DNA of 64,000 nucleotides from Gordius sp. MW1 (Eukaryota > Nematomorpha > Gordioida > Gordea > Gordiidae), in assembly GCA_964036665.1 (NCBI GenBank), contig OZ038528.1, forward strand, positions 1,550,001-1,614,000, given 5' to 3'. Below, piece by piece: positions 22,616-54,570 of this stretch. Both the position numbers and the translations under genes were made by a program. The number at the start of each line of letters is the position of its first letter. The first letter of the stretch is position 1. The notes beneath the pieces are model-generated. The model searched no databases, was not told where the DNA came from, and saw only the letters and a program-made list of their open reading frames with translations.

Positions 22616-24600
22616 AATCACATGTTTTCAAGTTATGGTCAACTCGTTAAAAACCAAGCGTTTTGTGAGATCACGAGGGTGTGAGGTTTTGTTCAACTTG
22701 CCATTGATTTTAAACTTATGTTTATAAAAAAGTTAATTTTTAAATATCTATTTATGAATTACATATGATTTTCTATACTAGATATGATAAACATCAAACT
22801 AATAAAACAATTTTTTTATACACATTATTTGGAATGACTCAAGCTTATGAACAAATTCGTCATACGTGCGGTTACTTAATAAAGCGCTCTATAAGTCTTT
22901 TTTGATTTTTTGGTATCTGTGTAAAGCATTCCAGCCTAGTTACTTTGCATCAATTTGTTTACAAAATAATATGTATAAAAATACTTCATATATCGTGATC
23001 AAAAATATGATCCTCAAGGATTTTTAAACAATTGACCCCATTTTTTGGGAGGTCACATTTTTTGAAAAGTTTACTACCTTCCCCTTTTTATTCTGTCTTT
23101 ACGGTGATTTCTCTAAACAATTTATGCTCATGCTCGGAGTTTGTTCTACTAAAATTATATATCAGCATCTCAACTTGTTTATGAAATAATTTAAGATTTA
23201 CCGGACATTCTATCTTACAGCAATAATCGGGAATAGAGTATCAATTCGTATACAAATTTAGGCTAGCTATGGCCAAAAGTCCTTACCAAGACCCCATGGC
23301 ATGAAAAGAGAACAGATTAGCCGCGATCTTTCAGTAATAACCCACGCTTTTATTAGAAAAGACGCGATTCCAAAGCCTCTTTATTTACCTAACGACGACC
23401 CTTATAAAGTTTAAACAATTTTAACATTCCCTTACTAAAAAGGGATGATAAGAGGAACTCAGTTTTAAATTTAAATGCCTTGTCTTATTTTTCCTTTAAC
23501 ACCATATACCTTAAAGCAAATCAAAACAACTATGACTTTTCATTGGAAGATCGTTCAAAAGAAACATAATGTTATAAACATATGAACATTTAAAATTAAA
23601 ATTACGAAAGGTCAAATTTGGTATAATTAAATTGTTGTTTATTCTTTATATCTACATATATAAGCTAATTTAAAAAATATCAAGATCTTTTGACTATTTT
23701 ACACTTTTACATTTTTTTGTATAAACTCATTATAAAATAAACAATATCATACCAATAAAGCTGTTTTTGCGCCTAATCAACTAATTTTATACCATTATGT
23801 ATATATTAATCGGGCAAGTATTATTTTGGATAATTTTGGTATGCCTTATATCTGCCGCCGTTTAACCCTTAAATTAAAACAAACTTACAGGAAAAGATAA
23901 TTAGAATATTCTCTAATTTTGACTCTTCATTTTGTTTCACGAAAAAATGGTTTTGGGCATTGGGAAGGTGCATAAGACCCGTTTTGAAAATGAAGTTACA
24001 CAATATATGATTTAGAAATAGTTAAAATTTTTTTAAAATTTTAAATTTCTAAATTGTTGATCGAATTGTATGTAATTATATATTATATTGTTAAAGATAT
24101 TATATTTTCTAGAATAAATTATATAAAAAGGATCAACGCAATTTCTTTGATACGTTATTATATTTAAATGATTAATTGAATCATATGAATTGTCTGTTCA
24201 CAGCTACAAATTTTCCATTTATTTAATGAATCAATAAACGTTAACAGCATATAAGAGTTAGAATCGAATTGTTAAATTTCGTATTTCATTTCAAAGCACA
24301 TAAGTTGTAAACACATGAAGATGGGCAGCTATTTTCCCTCGCACGTTTCCGACTCTAATGTTGTAAAGGGTAAAATAAACAAATTACTTGCCAACAACTA
24401 ATAACTTTTTTGATGTAATAAGATTAAACTAAATATTATAAAAACTTTAATTCTATAGATATCCTTGATGTTAACTTAGTCAATCACTAAGGTGTATTAG
24501 TTGTCAAATTTCCTGACCTTAATAAAATTGGTAACATAAACTACTACAATACAATATACTAGTAAGTATAATTATCCTAGTATATATAAAATCTTCCTAA
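22616..24600. other. Intergenic, no gene recognised
   Basis: This separates the 5' end of MALT1 from the 3' end of the NMDA receptor gene, both on the minus strand, so it should hold the MALT1 promoter and receptor 3' UTR. It is AT-rich with only short ORFs; no TATA box or polyadenylation signal could be chosen with confidence. Confidence 0.4.
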
Positions 24601-44436
<19,836 letters not shown>

Positions 44437-45637
44437 TGGGAAGATATGACAAGCGATTTGGGAAGGGATGACACAGGTTTAAATCTGATCATGATTGGAT
44501 CATGTAAACTTAAGGAAAGGGAGGCAGAGAGTTATAATATAGCTATCTAAGACGAATACTAATTACAAACACTCAGGCACGCACATAGTGCCATAACCAG
44601 TTAGCGCGCATCTTATTTATAGGTAGTTAGTGGATGCTTTGCGATTTTTTATCAATATTTTAGGCATTTTATATGAAAGTTATTTTTTGAAAAATCGATT
44701 CGCTAGTATAAAGGAGTGTTAGTGGTTGCTGGGAAGTATTAAGATGATGATCAGAAGGCTAGGACTGAAAGATAATTAAGTTTTTTTTCCTAAATATTTG
44801 GACTTTTAAAGGAGAAGAAGGGGGAAGGAATAGGCGAGGTTTATTGTCATTATAAAGGTATACGAAGGTCATTTGAAAGCGCAAAACCATGACCATTGAG
44901 TTTCTTTTATTGATCTGTATACAATGCTACATATAACATAATCTATAAATTAAAGGTATTGGATTCGCTCTTTCTCAGATTTCTTTAACAATTCATAATT
45001 ATTAAGCTTAAAAAGTATTGAAATTCAAAAATAATTATGTTTAGAGATCCTTATTTAACTTACTTTAGATTTAAAATAATATAAGGGTAAATATGAACGC
45101 CGAGGGCACTGGACAAGAAGGAATGAGCCAACTCGCCTAAATCCGAATCCGTAAAAATTAATAGTTTGAATATTATTTTTTTGCCCCACAACTTTTGCAA
45201 TCCTTTAATACGATTTCTGGCAAATCCCATAATTTGTAATTATAATATTATGTTTAGATATATAACAATAAACTAACTTCATCTCTCAAAAAAACTTATA
45301 ATGGTTGTGTCTTAATGATTAGATTTGACTAATATATTGCCGATGTTTAATTTCATTTTATAGGATGACAATTTATTTTTTTCCAAAAATTGTAAAATGT
45401 AATGAATTAAATTGTATTATATTTTATAATTTCCACTCATTTTCTGCTAAAAACAGAAAAGTCTATAAGTTCTTGTGTGATTGAGGTAATAAATTTTGAT
45501 ATCTGGGACGAAAATAAAATTGTCAATGTATTATTAATTAATGTCTTTAAAAATGTTAGAAAATTTTCTTAATTAACAATCTGGTCAATTCACTTAAAAA
45601 TATTTTTTTTTAATAAAAACCTTTATTAGGTAAAATC
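44437..45637. other. 5' flank of the NMDA receptor gene; no gene seen
   Basis: The region upstream of the receptor start codon should include its promoter and 5' UTR. No TATA or initiator element could be picked with confidence, and no ORF with recognisable similarity is present. Confidence 0.4.
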
Positions 45638-45638
45638 T

Positions 45639-47170
45639 ATATATATAAAAAAAACTCGGGCCTTCGGCCCTCGTGGGAAGGGAAGGGGGGAAGGGAGGGG
45701 CAAACTCTTCTAAACTCTGTATAAAAGTAGCATATTTGTAAGCAATTTATGGGCGAGAAAGGTGGGAAGGAGCGAGAATGCCTATAGGGGGGTAAAAATG
45801 CAAAATGATTAGTTAATTATTTATACAAATATTTTGCACTCTCCGGGATTCGAACCCACATTAATAGAGGCATAGGCTTTTGTAGGGGCACAGGGAACCA
45901 TATAAGTAGAGGTATAGGCCCTTGTAGGAGAGGGCATAGGGTAATTATCGATGTTAACCAATTCAAAAGCGAAAATTAAAATTTCGATCACAATTGGCTA
46001 ATGGTCATTTTTTTCATTGCTAAGTAGCAATTATCAGGATTTAAAAATTAGGTTTTTAATTTTATCATAAATTACCAATTAATGTAGTTTGAAAAAAAAT
46101 ATATGCCTACAAAAACACAGGTATTGTAAGGATATCTCAAAAAATTTCCAGGTGCTAAATTAAAACTTTTTCAACCACATTTTGGCCAAAGGTCATTTTT
46201 TTGCATTGGTCAGCAGACAGCGGACAGTCTATAAATACATAAGAGTCAAAAAAAACGAAAAAAAACTTCGGTTCACAGTTTGGCCAATGGTCATTTTTTC
46301 ATTGGTCAGCAGCCAGGATACGGTAAAAGTGAATATAAATTCATAAGATTTAAAAAAAAGAAAAAAAAATTTCGATTCACATTTTGGCTAGTGGTCATTT
46401 TTTTCCATTGGTCAGCAGCCAACGGACAGCCAAAAAGCCATATTATCCATGGTATTAACAAGAACAATCATAATAGTCAAAAAAAACGAAAAAAATAATT
46501 GCGATTCACATTTTGGTCAATGGTCATTTCATTCCATTGGTCAGCAGCCAACGGATGGCCAAAAAAGTCTTATTATCAATGGTATTAAAACAAGAATATA
46601 TTACTTTAAACAAAAAAAAATAAAATTTTTTTGGCCCACATCAGGAGAGGCATAGGCTTTTGTAGGGGGGGCACAGGGACCCATATCAGTAGAGGCATAG
46701 GCTCTGCTAGGGGAGGGCATAGGGTAATTGTCAATGTTAGCCAAAAAAAACGAAAAAAAATAATTTCGATTCACATTTTGGCCAATGGTCATTTTTTCCA
46801 TCGGTCAGCAGCCAGCGGACGGCCAAAAAGTCATAATAGCAATGGTAGTAACAGGAACAATCATAATAGTCAAAAAAAACGAGAAAAAAAACTTGGATTC
46901 ACATTTTGGCCAATGGTCATTTTTTATATTGGTCAGCACCCAACGGACGGCCAAAAAGTCTTATTATCAATGGTAGTAACAAGAACAATCATAAGAGTCA
47001 AAAAAAAACCCGGGATTCGAACCCAAAAACTAGTTAAATTAATAATAGCAATTAATAATAAAAGTAAACAGCGTGACAAGACATTCGATGCAAGGACAAG
47101 ACATTCGGTGCGTGACAAACAAAATGGAAAGTGAGCCCATAAATTGCATAGCAATTAATATAAAACACGA
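45639..47170 (+). mobile_element. Helitron-like non-autonomous element with TCTATATATATAAAA terminus
   Basis: TCTATATATATAAAA at about 45639 followed by CTCGGGCCTTCGGCCCTCGT resembles an insect-type Helitron 5' end. The interior carries inverted-orientation copies of the 127-bp hairpin unit (GGCCAATGGTCATTTTTTCC, CGGACGGCCAAAAAGTC) at about 46190-47000. Two GGGATTCGAACCC segments (45844, 47011) read as GGTTCGAATCC, the tRNA/Pol III B-box consensus, on the minus strand. The 3' limit is uncertain; ACTAGTTAAATT after 47029 is a candidate CTAG end, but homologous sequence continues to about 47170. Confidence 0.65.
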
Positions 47171-47549
47171 TCAATGAATAAATAAAAAGCGTGACTACTC
47201 TTCATCTTCATCAAGGGCCAGAGGCCAGGTGTAGGAAAATGGCTTATAATTGTATTTGGCTATTTCTATGGCGCAAAAGAAAACTTGCTGTCTATAACGT
47301 CTCACGGGCGAGTGAAGTAAATGCCCTTCCCCCCCCCCCTCAATTAAATTTTTTTATAATTAAATTTACAATATAATTTTGCTTCTCCCTTTATAACCTA
47401 CCTTCCCTCATATTATAAAAGTTCAATTACAAATTTTCCAAATGCTTTGTTCTTCTGCCCTAAATTTGCATTAGAAATAGCAATTGTAAAACCATTTCTT
47501 GGCCCAAATTTTAGAATAAATTAGTATTTGATTAGCCCAAGGGCGTAAC

Positions 47550-47863
47550 GACCAATGTTACACGATCCAAATTCTTGTACTGTATAAGCGATCTGACATT
47601 CCATTTTCTTATTCGATCCAAAAAAGAACGAAGCACCGATTTATGTTTTTCGCATTCGGAAAAACACAAATCGTAAGAAATAAACAAAATTTCTTACTCA
47701 CGTTTTCATATTGTGATTTCGGTCTCGCAAAGGCAGGTTTTGTAGGGTTAGGGTTAGGTTATTTTAGGTTCAAGATACATAATTACTTTCTTTGAATCGA
47801 ATAAGAAAATGGAATGTCAGATCGCTTATACAGTACAAGAATTTGGATCGTGTAACATTGGCC
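47550..47863. mobile_element. MITE with 70-bp inverted arms, 9-bp duplication, inside family C
   Basis: Arms 47550-47625 and 47787-47863 are near-perfect inverted repeats (GACCAATGTTACACGATCC...). GGGCGTAAC is duplicated exactly at 47541-47549 and 47864-47872 and is itself part of a family C terminus (GGGCGTAACCAGG), so the target was an older MITE. The 9-bp duplication suggests a MULE. The loop contains AGGGTTAGGGTTAGG. Confidence 0.9.
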
Positions 47864-48060
47864 GGGCGTAACCAGGATAGACAGGGAGAACAAGGGCCCC
47901 ACTCCTTTGAATTTTTTTTGGTTAAAATATAAATTAATCATGATTTTGTCTTTTTTAATACACATCATGAATGTATCCATGATTAGGCAATTATATTTGA
48001 TTTTTAAAATTATAAACTACTTATTTTTATCTAGTTTTTAAGTGTAACCATGGTAGTCAA

Positions 48061-48200
48061 GGGGGGGGGGGCAGGAAAGGGCGGCTGCCCCACTCTAATT
48101 CATAATAAAAATATGCTTAAAACTTGAAAAAATAATCATTTTGCCCCTCTCTAAATCATTATTACCCCCTTCTAAATCTAATGCTGTCTACGCCCATGAG
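48061..48200. mobile_element. CATGGGCG-type MITE (family C) right half
   Basis: A G11 run, a CTGCCCC motif and the terminal GTCTACGCCCATGAG identify a family C copy; its left end is degraded. Confidence 0.5.
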
Positions 48201-49169
48201 TGTATTATGGCCTCTTGACAAACATTAATAAAAAAATAGAGAGTATAGTGGTTAACTAATAGTTAAAGCTTTCTTTTAATTTTTGATCTTACCAAATTTT
48301 TAAGTTTTATTTCATTGTTGTAATTAAATATTTATAAGATTGGACTAAATGAAAATAAAAAACATAAATGATGAGAAGCTTACAGCAAAATGTAAAAAAT
48401 CCCATATAAAATTTTTTAGTTACTTTGATTAAAATAAAATTAGTTACTAATTTTGTTTTATACAATATATGGATAGCTGTAATAAATTTACCAAGCTTGT
48501 GGCACAGTTTACATCTATTATTTAGCTATTATTAAAAAAAATTGTAAAATTTATTACATGATTTGGTACATTACAACATAGTAAAATATGGGTATAGATA
48601 ATATAATGGCACAGGCATGCTACATAGAACCCCAATATGTGGATTATTCTTCATTGCATTGGAATTATACCTATATAGGAATTTTTATTAAATAAACAAT
48701 AAAAAATCAATGCTTTATATGTTAATTAAAGCACTAGTTCAAACAACATTTCAGATATAAATGTGAGATATTTAGTAAATTTAAAAAACAATTCTACTTG
48801 ATGGGTTTTTCCTTTCTAAATGATTCTGACAGGGCACTCCTGCACATAAAAAAATTCAAATATTATACTTATACTTCTTATTTTATTAATAATAGTCCCT
48901 ACTATTAACTATAGATATTTTTTAAGCTGCATTTTAACAAAATGTAGTTATAAAATACATTACATTTTAAAATTGTTGATATCACAAAATATTTTTAAAA
49001 CTGTGATACAAAGTCATAAATACATACCTATGCAGTCCAATATTTTATCATGATTTGTGAATATTTTCAATATATCCTTTTCAACATTGATTTCAAAAAA
49101 CTATCAGTCCACTGCAATTAATCTTCTAAGCACTATTCACAGTGGCCAACATAAAAATTCTGCTAGGAA
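48201..49169. other. No gene recognised
   Basis: Very AT-rich, with short ORFs only. It would be the 3' flank of the minus-strand membrane-protein ORF that ends at 49170. Confidence 0.35.
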
Positions 49170-49787
49170 CTAAGGTAGTTCAGCATCTCCTATAACTGTT
49201 TCCATTTCTAACTCAGACTCATATTCCTCAGCATTTAAAACAACTATTTTTGAAGGTGAATATTTATAGGAAAAATGAGGTTTTTTGTCAAGTATTATTA
49301 TATTTGAATAATCAAATTCTTCCACAAAATCTAGTTCTGGTAGCAAAGGCTTAATATAGGGAGAATTACCTAAAGCTGTATTTAAACTTAGGGATGTATA
49401 AAACATTAAGCTACTTTTAGGCTTGGGCTCCTGGGAATTTTCAACATCAATTTTTTCAAAATGATCATCTTGCTTTGAGCTTGGCTTATTTAAAGATTTT
49501 TCATACGCTTTTTTGTCTTCTTGCAGTATACCTTGTTTTAATGCAGATTTTTTAAGAGGAGCTTTTGTAATAAATAAGGGCTTCTCTAATTTTAATGTAG
49601 ATAAAAGCGGTATCTTGTGTCCAGTTAATAATTTCCAAAGCCAAAAGATTATTGCGCAAAGCGTAACTCCTACAATTATACCCGATAGTGTAACAAGAAA
49701 ATAAATTGCCGCTCTTTGCATAAATTCAAACTTGCATTGATTTATGGCTAAAGAAATCAGACGGGTGGAATTTAATAATGCCTTCAA
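49170..49787 (-). CDS. Unrecognised single-pass membrane protein (last exon)
   Basis: 205 codons open to a TAG-type stop at 49170; the track start is not ATG. A strong acceptor (GTCTGATTTCTTTAG, at about 49751) suggests the exon starts near residue 13. A single transmembrane segment lies at about residues 27-52 (AAIYFLVTLSGIIVGVTLCA...). A basic juxtamembrane stretch and a Lys/Glu/Ser-rich, finally acidic tail ending EMETVIGDAELP follow. The layout suggests a type I or III protein with a cytosolic tail. Another short open segment (49790-49846, DILDRNLNPLQIEG) just upstream is in a different frame and could be a further exon. I do not recognise the family. Confidence 0.5.
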   Translation of the reverse strand: MKALLNSTRLISLAINQCKFEFMQRAAIYFLVTLSGIIVGVTLCAIIFWLWKLLTGHKIPLLSTLKLEKPLFITKAPLKKSALKQGILQEDKKAYEKSLNKPSSKQDDHFEKIDVENSQEPKPKSSLMFYTSLSLNTALGNSPYIKPLLPELDFVEEFDYSNIIILDKKPHFSYKYSPSKIVVLNAEEYESELEMETVIGDAELP

Positions 49788-49849
49788 TTTGTAGTGGATT
49801 TAAATTCCGATCTAATATATCCAAAGCCCGAACTGTAAAATGAATTATT

Positions 49850-50736
49850 TATCTGTAAGTTATTTATAAAAATATTAGGGTGGCATGTAGCATCTTTAAA
49901 CAAAACTTAAATATGAAATCTTGATTAGTGTGTTGTGTTGTTCAGAAAGACTCACTTTCAAATTTTTTCGAAGAAACATTGGCAGTAATAAGATTGGAAT
50001 TGATAACATAACAAAATTACGACAGCCCTAATCAACTTAAGTATTGGATACAATCTATTATACAGTGGGTCACCAAATCGTATAAATAACGTCAATATCG
50101 TTATAGGCGATTTGTTCAAGGACAAGTGGTGGAAGTCAAGGGTTGTTAGGCTAATGTGAGTAAAGATCGCAGATCAAGGGGGCCTACTAACTGTTATGTG
50201 CGCGTATGCTCCCTAATTTGGGTGTATGAAATCAGAGAAAGAATATTCTTCAATTCATTAGAAAGAGAAATACAGGAATAGGACAGGAACAGTGGCGTAA
50301 ATAAAGGGGGGGGGGGACGGGAAATCCCCCCCGGCAAAAATTTAAAAACTTTTTTGATTAATAACTAAATAAATGGGTTAAAATATTATAGTTTAGTTAC
50401 ATCATGGACTTTAAGACACTTATAAAACCTAGAAGCAATACATTTAATTTTTTGATTTAATTTTTGACAAAAAGCATTGTAAAATATCCGAATATGATTG
50501 TGAAAATGGCTATGAATAAAAAACTTTTTGAACATTTATTTCCCGTGAAAACACTAGACCCAGGAAGTAGATAACTAAGCGATTATTATAATGTTCCTCA
50601 TTCTATATAATATTAATACTTTTTATCATATTTGTCTAAAATTTTCTGCTAGAACCCATCACGGTTTGATAACTAAATTGCCTGCCAAGGCCAGCCAAAA
50701 CCCTTTTGATGATCAATTCACTAATGCTGTCCGAAC
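49850..50736. other. No gene recognised; includes family C-like G-run
   Basis: AGTGGCGTAAATAAAGGGGG (about 50292) with a G11 run and CCCCCCC resembles the GGCGTA-plus-G-run termini of family C. The rest has no identifiable feature. Confidence 0.35.
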
Positions 50737-51806
50737 CAGAGACAAGATTGTTTGGCCCGCTGCCCGAACTTGCCCGGCCAGTGGGCCGGGCCGGGTAAGT
50801 GTCTTAAATTTGAAATTTTGGGCCTGCACGCTGATAAGATTCGGGCAATTCGGGCATAATTAAATTAAAAACTTAGTATTTTATTTTGTTACTTTTTTAT
50901 TAGAATATATATCGATAGCATAATTTTGCCACCCCTTCCCAAGTTATTTTTATAATCTTTGCCCGACTCCATTTCTTTCAGATCCCTAGCTACGCTTATG
51001 GAAAGGATTGAAATATTTATGTAGCCCTTTCATTGTTCGCCTGTGCCGTCTAGACTTAAAACAAATAAGTGTTAAATTTAAATTTTCTTCATTTAATTCT
51101 TTAACAAAAAAAATTTGATTTAAGAAAGCTTCCCCATTTTGCGATTCGTCTTTTTATTCCCTAATCTAGGCTATTACTTATTTCTAATTTCTATAATAAT
51201 TAGTTTCCATATCACTCTTTTTGCCCCATTTTGCAATTCGCCCTTTTTATTCCCTTATCTACGCTATTACCTATTTTTATAATATATAATAAATTCCTAT
51301 ACCATTTTTGTGCCTCAAATAAAAAATTTTCCCATTATATTCTATAGCAAAAAGGTGATTTAATGATCAAATATAGTTTTTTTATCAAAAAAACTAAGTA
51401 TCACTAATTGAAATTATTTTTTATTAACCTAAATGCATTGGCAATTAATCTATTAAAATTTTGTGACCTATTAATCGGGCTAGGCAGTTCGGGCAGCTCT
51501 AATGGTTCGGGCATCACCGAGCGGACACTTAGAAGGGTTCAGGCGGGCAATTTAGTTGAAAATTGGAACCGGGCCGGGTTCATGCAGAAATATTTAAACA
51601 AATCTGACCTCTGTTTAGGATCGCATAAATTCGGGCTTAACGGGCAAATTTTATATTTCGGGCCGGGCAATTCGTGCAGCTTTAACGTTTCGGGCGGGCT
51701 CGGGCGGATACTTAGAAGAGTTCGGGCGGGCCCGGGCGGGCAAGGAAGTTAAAAAATTGAATCTGGCAGGGCTCGGGCAGAAAATTCCAAACAAATTTGA
51801 CCTCTG
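50737..51806. mobile_element. hAT-type non-autonomous element, 8-bp duplication
   Basis: 1,070 bp. Ends CAGAGACAAGATTGTTTGG and CCAAACAAATTTGACCTCTG are imperfect inverted repeats. GTCCGAAC is duplicated exactly at 50729-50736 and 51807-51814. CAGAG ends and the 8-bp duplication fit hAT. Subterminal regions are dense in CGGGC/GCCCG motifs and the centre is AT-rich. ORFs inside are products of the GC-rich repeats. Confidence 0.88.
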
Positions 51807-52079
51807 GTCCGAACAGCCGGGCCCAAATTGACAATTTTAAATTTCAAGAATTAATTTTGTCTTATTATCCAAAATTTTTTGATCTATTTCTAGAATTTTT
51901 ATAAATAGAAAGGTGACAAAAAATAATAAATGATATAAAAAATCTCATTATGGTGCCCGCCCAGGCCTACTTAAAAATTTCAATTTAGAACGGTAACTTG
52001 CACGACTCCTTAGCCGAGTGGGCCCAGCAGGGAGCCCGACTTTTTGGTTGATTAATTTTTATTTTTAATTACAAATAAA

Positions 52080-52245
52080 ATGTAAAAAAATTGCCAGCTT
52101 TCCCCCCCCCCCCCCCCCCGAGAAAATCCTGGCTACGCACCTGTACCAAATTTTATAATTTTGATATTGAAATAAAAATGTTATTACAAATTTTTGGAAA
52201 TTTCCCCCCCCCCCACCGGGAGAAAATCCTGGCTACGCGCCTGGA
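52080..52245. repeat. Duplicated poly-C / GGCTACGCRCCTG segments
   Basis: A C18 run then GAGAAAATCCTGGCTACGCA (about 52099-52140) is echoed by a C10 run and GAGAAAATCCTGGCTACGCG (about 52204-52240). These look like two termini of a family C-related element just 5' of the LINE. Confidence 0.55.
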
Positions 52246-54570
52246 CAGGAAGAAAAGATAATTATTATGACGGATTTCAACGCTCATATAAGGAAAGATC
52301 GCCTGGGTATAAACGCAAATAAAGAGGCTATGGGCATGGTCTGAAGAACAAAGAGGGGGAAAAACTTCTCCAAGTATCCCAAGCATAGACATGGCGAACG
52401 ATTTTCGAAAACGCAAAGATCATATTGTGACTTATAGAAGTGGGAAGCATTTCAGTCAAATTGACTATCTCATACGGCGAAAGAACTTGAGTATCAAGGA
52501 TTGCAAAGTAATACCGGGAGAAGAAATCGCCAGGCAACATCATCTTCTTGTTATGGATCTTGACAGAAAAACATTTCCAAAAAGAAGAAAGGTATATGAT
52601 CCTCAAATTCGATTCGAAAGTTAAAGGATACTTAGACGAACGAAAGATATCATTAAAAAACCCCTTCACTCTTGGGTGCAAGGAAGTGCAAAGGGACGAT
52701 GACGATTGGGAGACGCTAACTAAGGACATAAAGGAAACAGCGATTCGAGTTCTAGCACAAATTAAAGGAGGCATAGCTATGAATAGACTATGGTGGTGGG
52801 ATCTAACGGTAAGGCATTTTATTGAAAGAAATAAAAATATATAGACGGTGACGTAAAGCAAAAGAGTCGGAGTATTATCAAGAATATAGGTAAGGAGAGG
52901 CGTGAAAAGGCCGTTGCAAAAGCGAAGAATACCGCGTACACCGAGATGGCAAACAAACTGACCCATAAAGGAGACTATAGGTTTATGTACAAATTGGCCA
53001 AAATAAGGGAGAAGAAAAGTCGCGATGTCGGAGTTCTTAAAATATTCAAAAACACATAATTTAAGCAGAAAAGTGAAGGAAAGGTGGAAAGTATATTTTA
53101 AGAAACTTATGAATATTGCAAATAATAAAGATTTTTTCCCGATATTGAGCCAAACATAATTATAATCGACTCTTTCAAGAGAATGAAGTTAGGAGACAAT
53201 GAACAAGATGCAAAAAGGAAATGCGTGAAGAAGGAGTTACGACCATGACAAACCTCTTTAGCAAGATATTGGTAGAAGAGCGAATTCCTAATCAATGGAA
53301 AGCAAGCACGATTATGCCCATATTTAGAGGCAAAGGAGACCCTCAGGACTGTGGCAATTACAGAGTTATCAACTAAATTGCCACTCCTTGAAGCTAATGA
53401 AATGGATCTTAGTAACAGCACTGAAAAACGAGATGGAAATATTCGCTAACCAATTCGGATATGTAGCCGGCAAATACGCAATCGACCCAATAAAACAAAT
53501 GATGGATAAATATGGTGAAAAGAGAAGAGACATACATATGGTCTTTATCGACTTGTAGAAAGCTTATGACACGGTCCCTCGCGATTTAATATGGTGGTAT
53601 CTGAAAAAACAAAATACCCCGGACTCTTATATACGGCTTATAAAAAATATACATGAAGCCTCAAATTCTCGTTAGGACGACAGTTGGAGACTCTAAGCCT
53701 TTTCGGGTTTAAATTACATTAAGGATCTGCTTTAAGTCTCTTTTTATTTAATATAATTTTGGACACAATAACGAGACACATTCAAAAGCGATTGCCATGG
53801 TGTATGCTACATACCGATGATATAATACTATGCGAAGAAACAAAGAAAAAAGTATTTTGCCGAAAAGTGATCAAAACGCTTAGCTAGATATGGTTTAGAT
53901 GTCAACGATCGAAAAACGGTATACATGGAAATGAACGTTACAGGCAGCCCATTGCTGAATGAACATCTAAAATACCCATAAGTAGACATGTTTTTACACC
54001 TCGGCTCGATGCTACATCAATAGGGAGGTTGCGCAACAGAAGTTAATGCCCGGAGTCAAAAAGGATGGCTTAAATGGCGAACTAGGTCCGGTGTAATGTG
54101 CGACAAGAAAATGCCAATATGGTTGAAGAGCAAAGCTTACAAATCAATCGTAGGACCGGTGTTACTCTATGAAAGTGAAATATGGGCATTAAACACAACG
54201 GAACAAAAGCTATTACAAGCCACAGAGATGAGAATGATATCGTGGAGCTTGGGGTATACTATGTACGACCATATGACAATTGACCGTCTTGTGACAAATA
54301 TGGGATTTAACCTCTGGCTGACTTGATTAACAAAAATCGGCTAAGGTGTTATGGGCATATACTAAGAAGGGTGACGAAAGATGTAAATCGAAAAGTACCG
54401 GACATGGAGTTGCCGGGGAAGAGAGCAAGAGGACGACCTCGTGTCACGTGGAAAGGTCAAATCGATAAAGTTATGAAAACAAAAGAAATTAATCAAGACC
54501 TGGTGCTTACCCGGTTAAGATGAAAGAAACTCATCAAAACAAACCCCACGACTGTGAGACCAAATGATTT
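52240..54570 (+). pseudogene. RTE-like non-LTR retrotransposon, degraded
   Basis: The endonuclease motif MTDFNAHIRKDRLG is at about 52269. RT pieces follow: FIDL-stop-KAYDTVPRDL (about 53540), an HTDDI box in place of YADDI (about 53813), VYMEMN, then VGPVLLYESEIWALN (about 54150), LRCYGHILRR (about 54333) and GKRARGRPRVTWK (about 54415). The last two are the C-terminal signature of RTE-clade LINEs. Many stops and frameshifts exist, so it is not functional. Copies of its 3' end are at 26.2 and 31.7 kb. Overlapping minus-strand ORFs are shadows. Confidence 0.82.

Noticed and set aside
45840-45860. tRNA gene
   Set aside because: Only a B-box-like match; no cloverleaf could be drawn around it.
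47740-47760. Interstitial telomere
   Set aside because: Only two to three TTAGGG-like units inside a MITE loop; far too short.
51408-51752. 114-codon Gly/Ser-rich ORF
   Set aside because: It lies inside the hAT element and arises from CGGGC-type repeats.
52391-52844. Separate small genes in 52.39-52.84 kb
   Set aside because: They are frameshifted pieces of the same LINE endonuclease and linker region.
52328-52966. 212-codon minus-strand ORF
   Set aside because: It is the antisense shadow of the LINE endonuclease/RT region; no recognisable domain.
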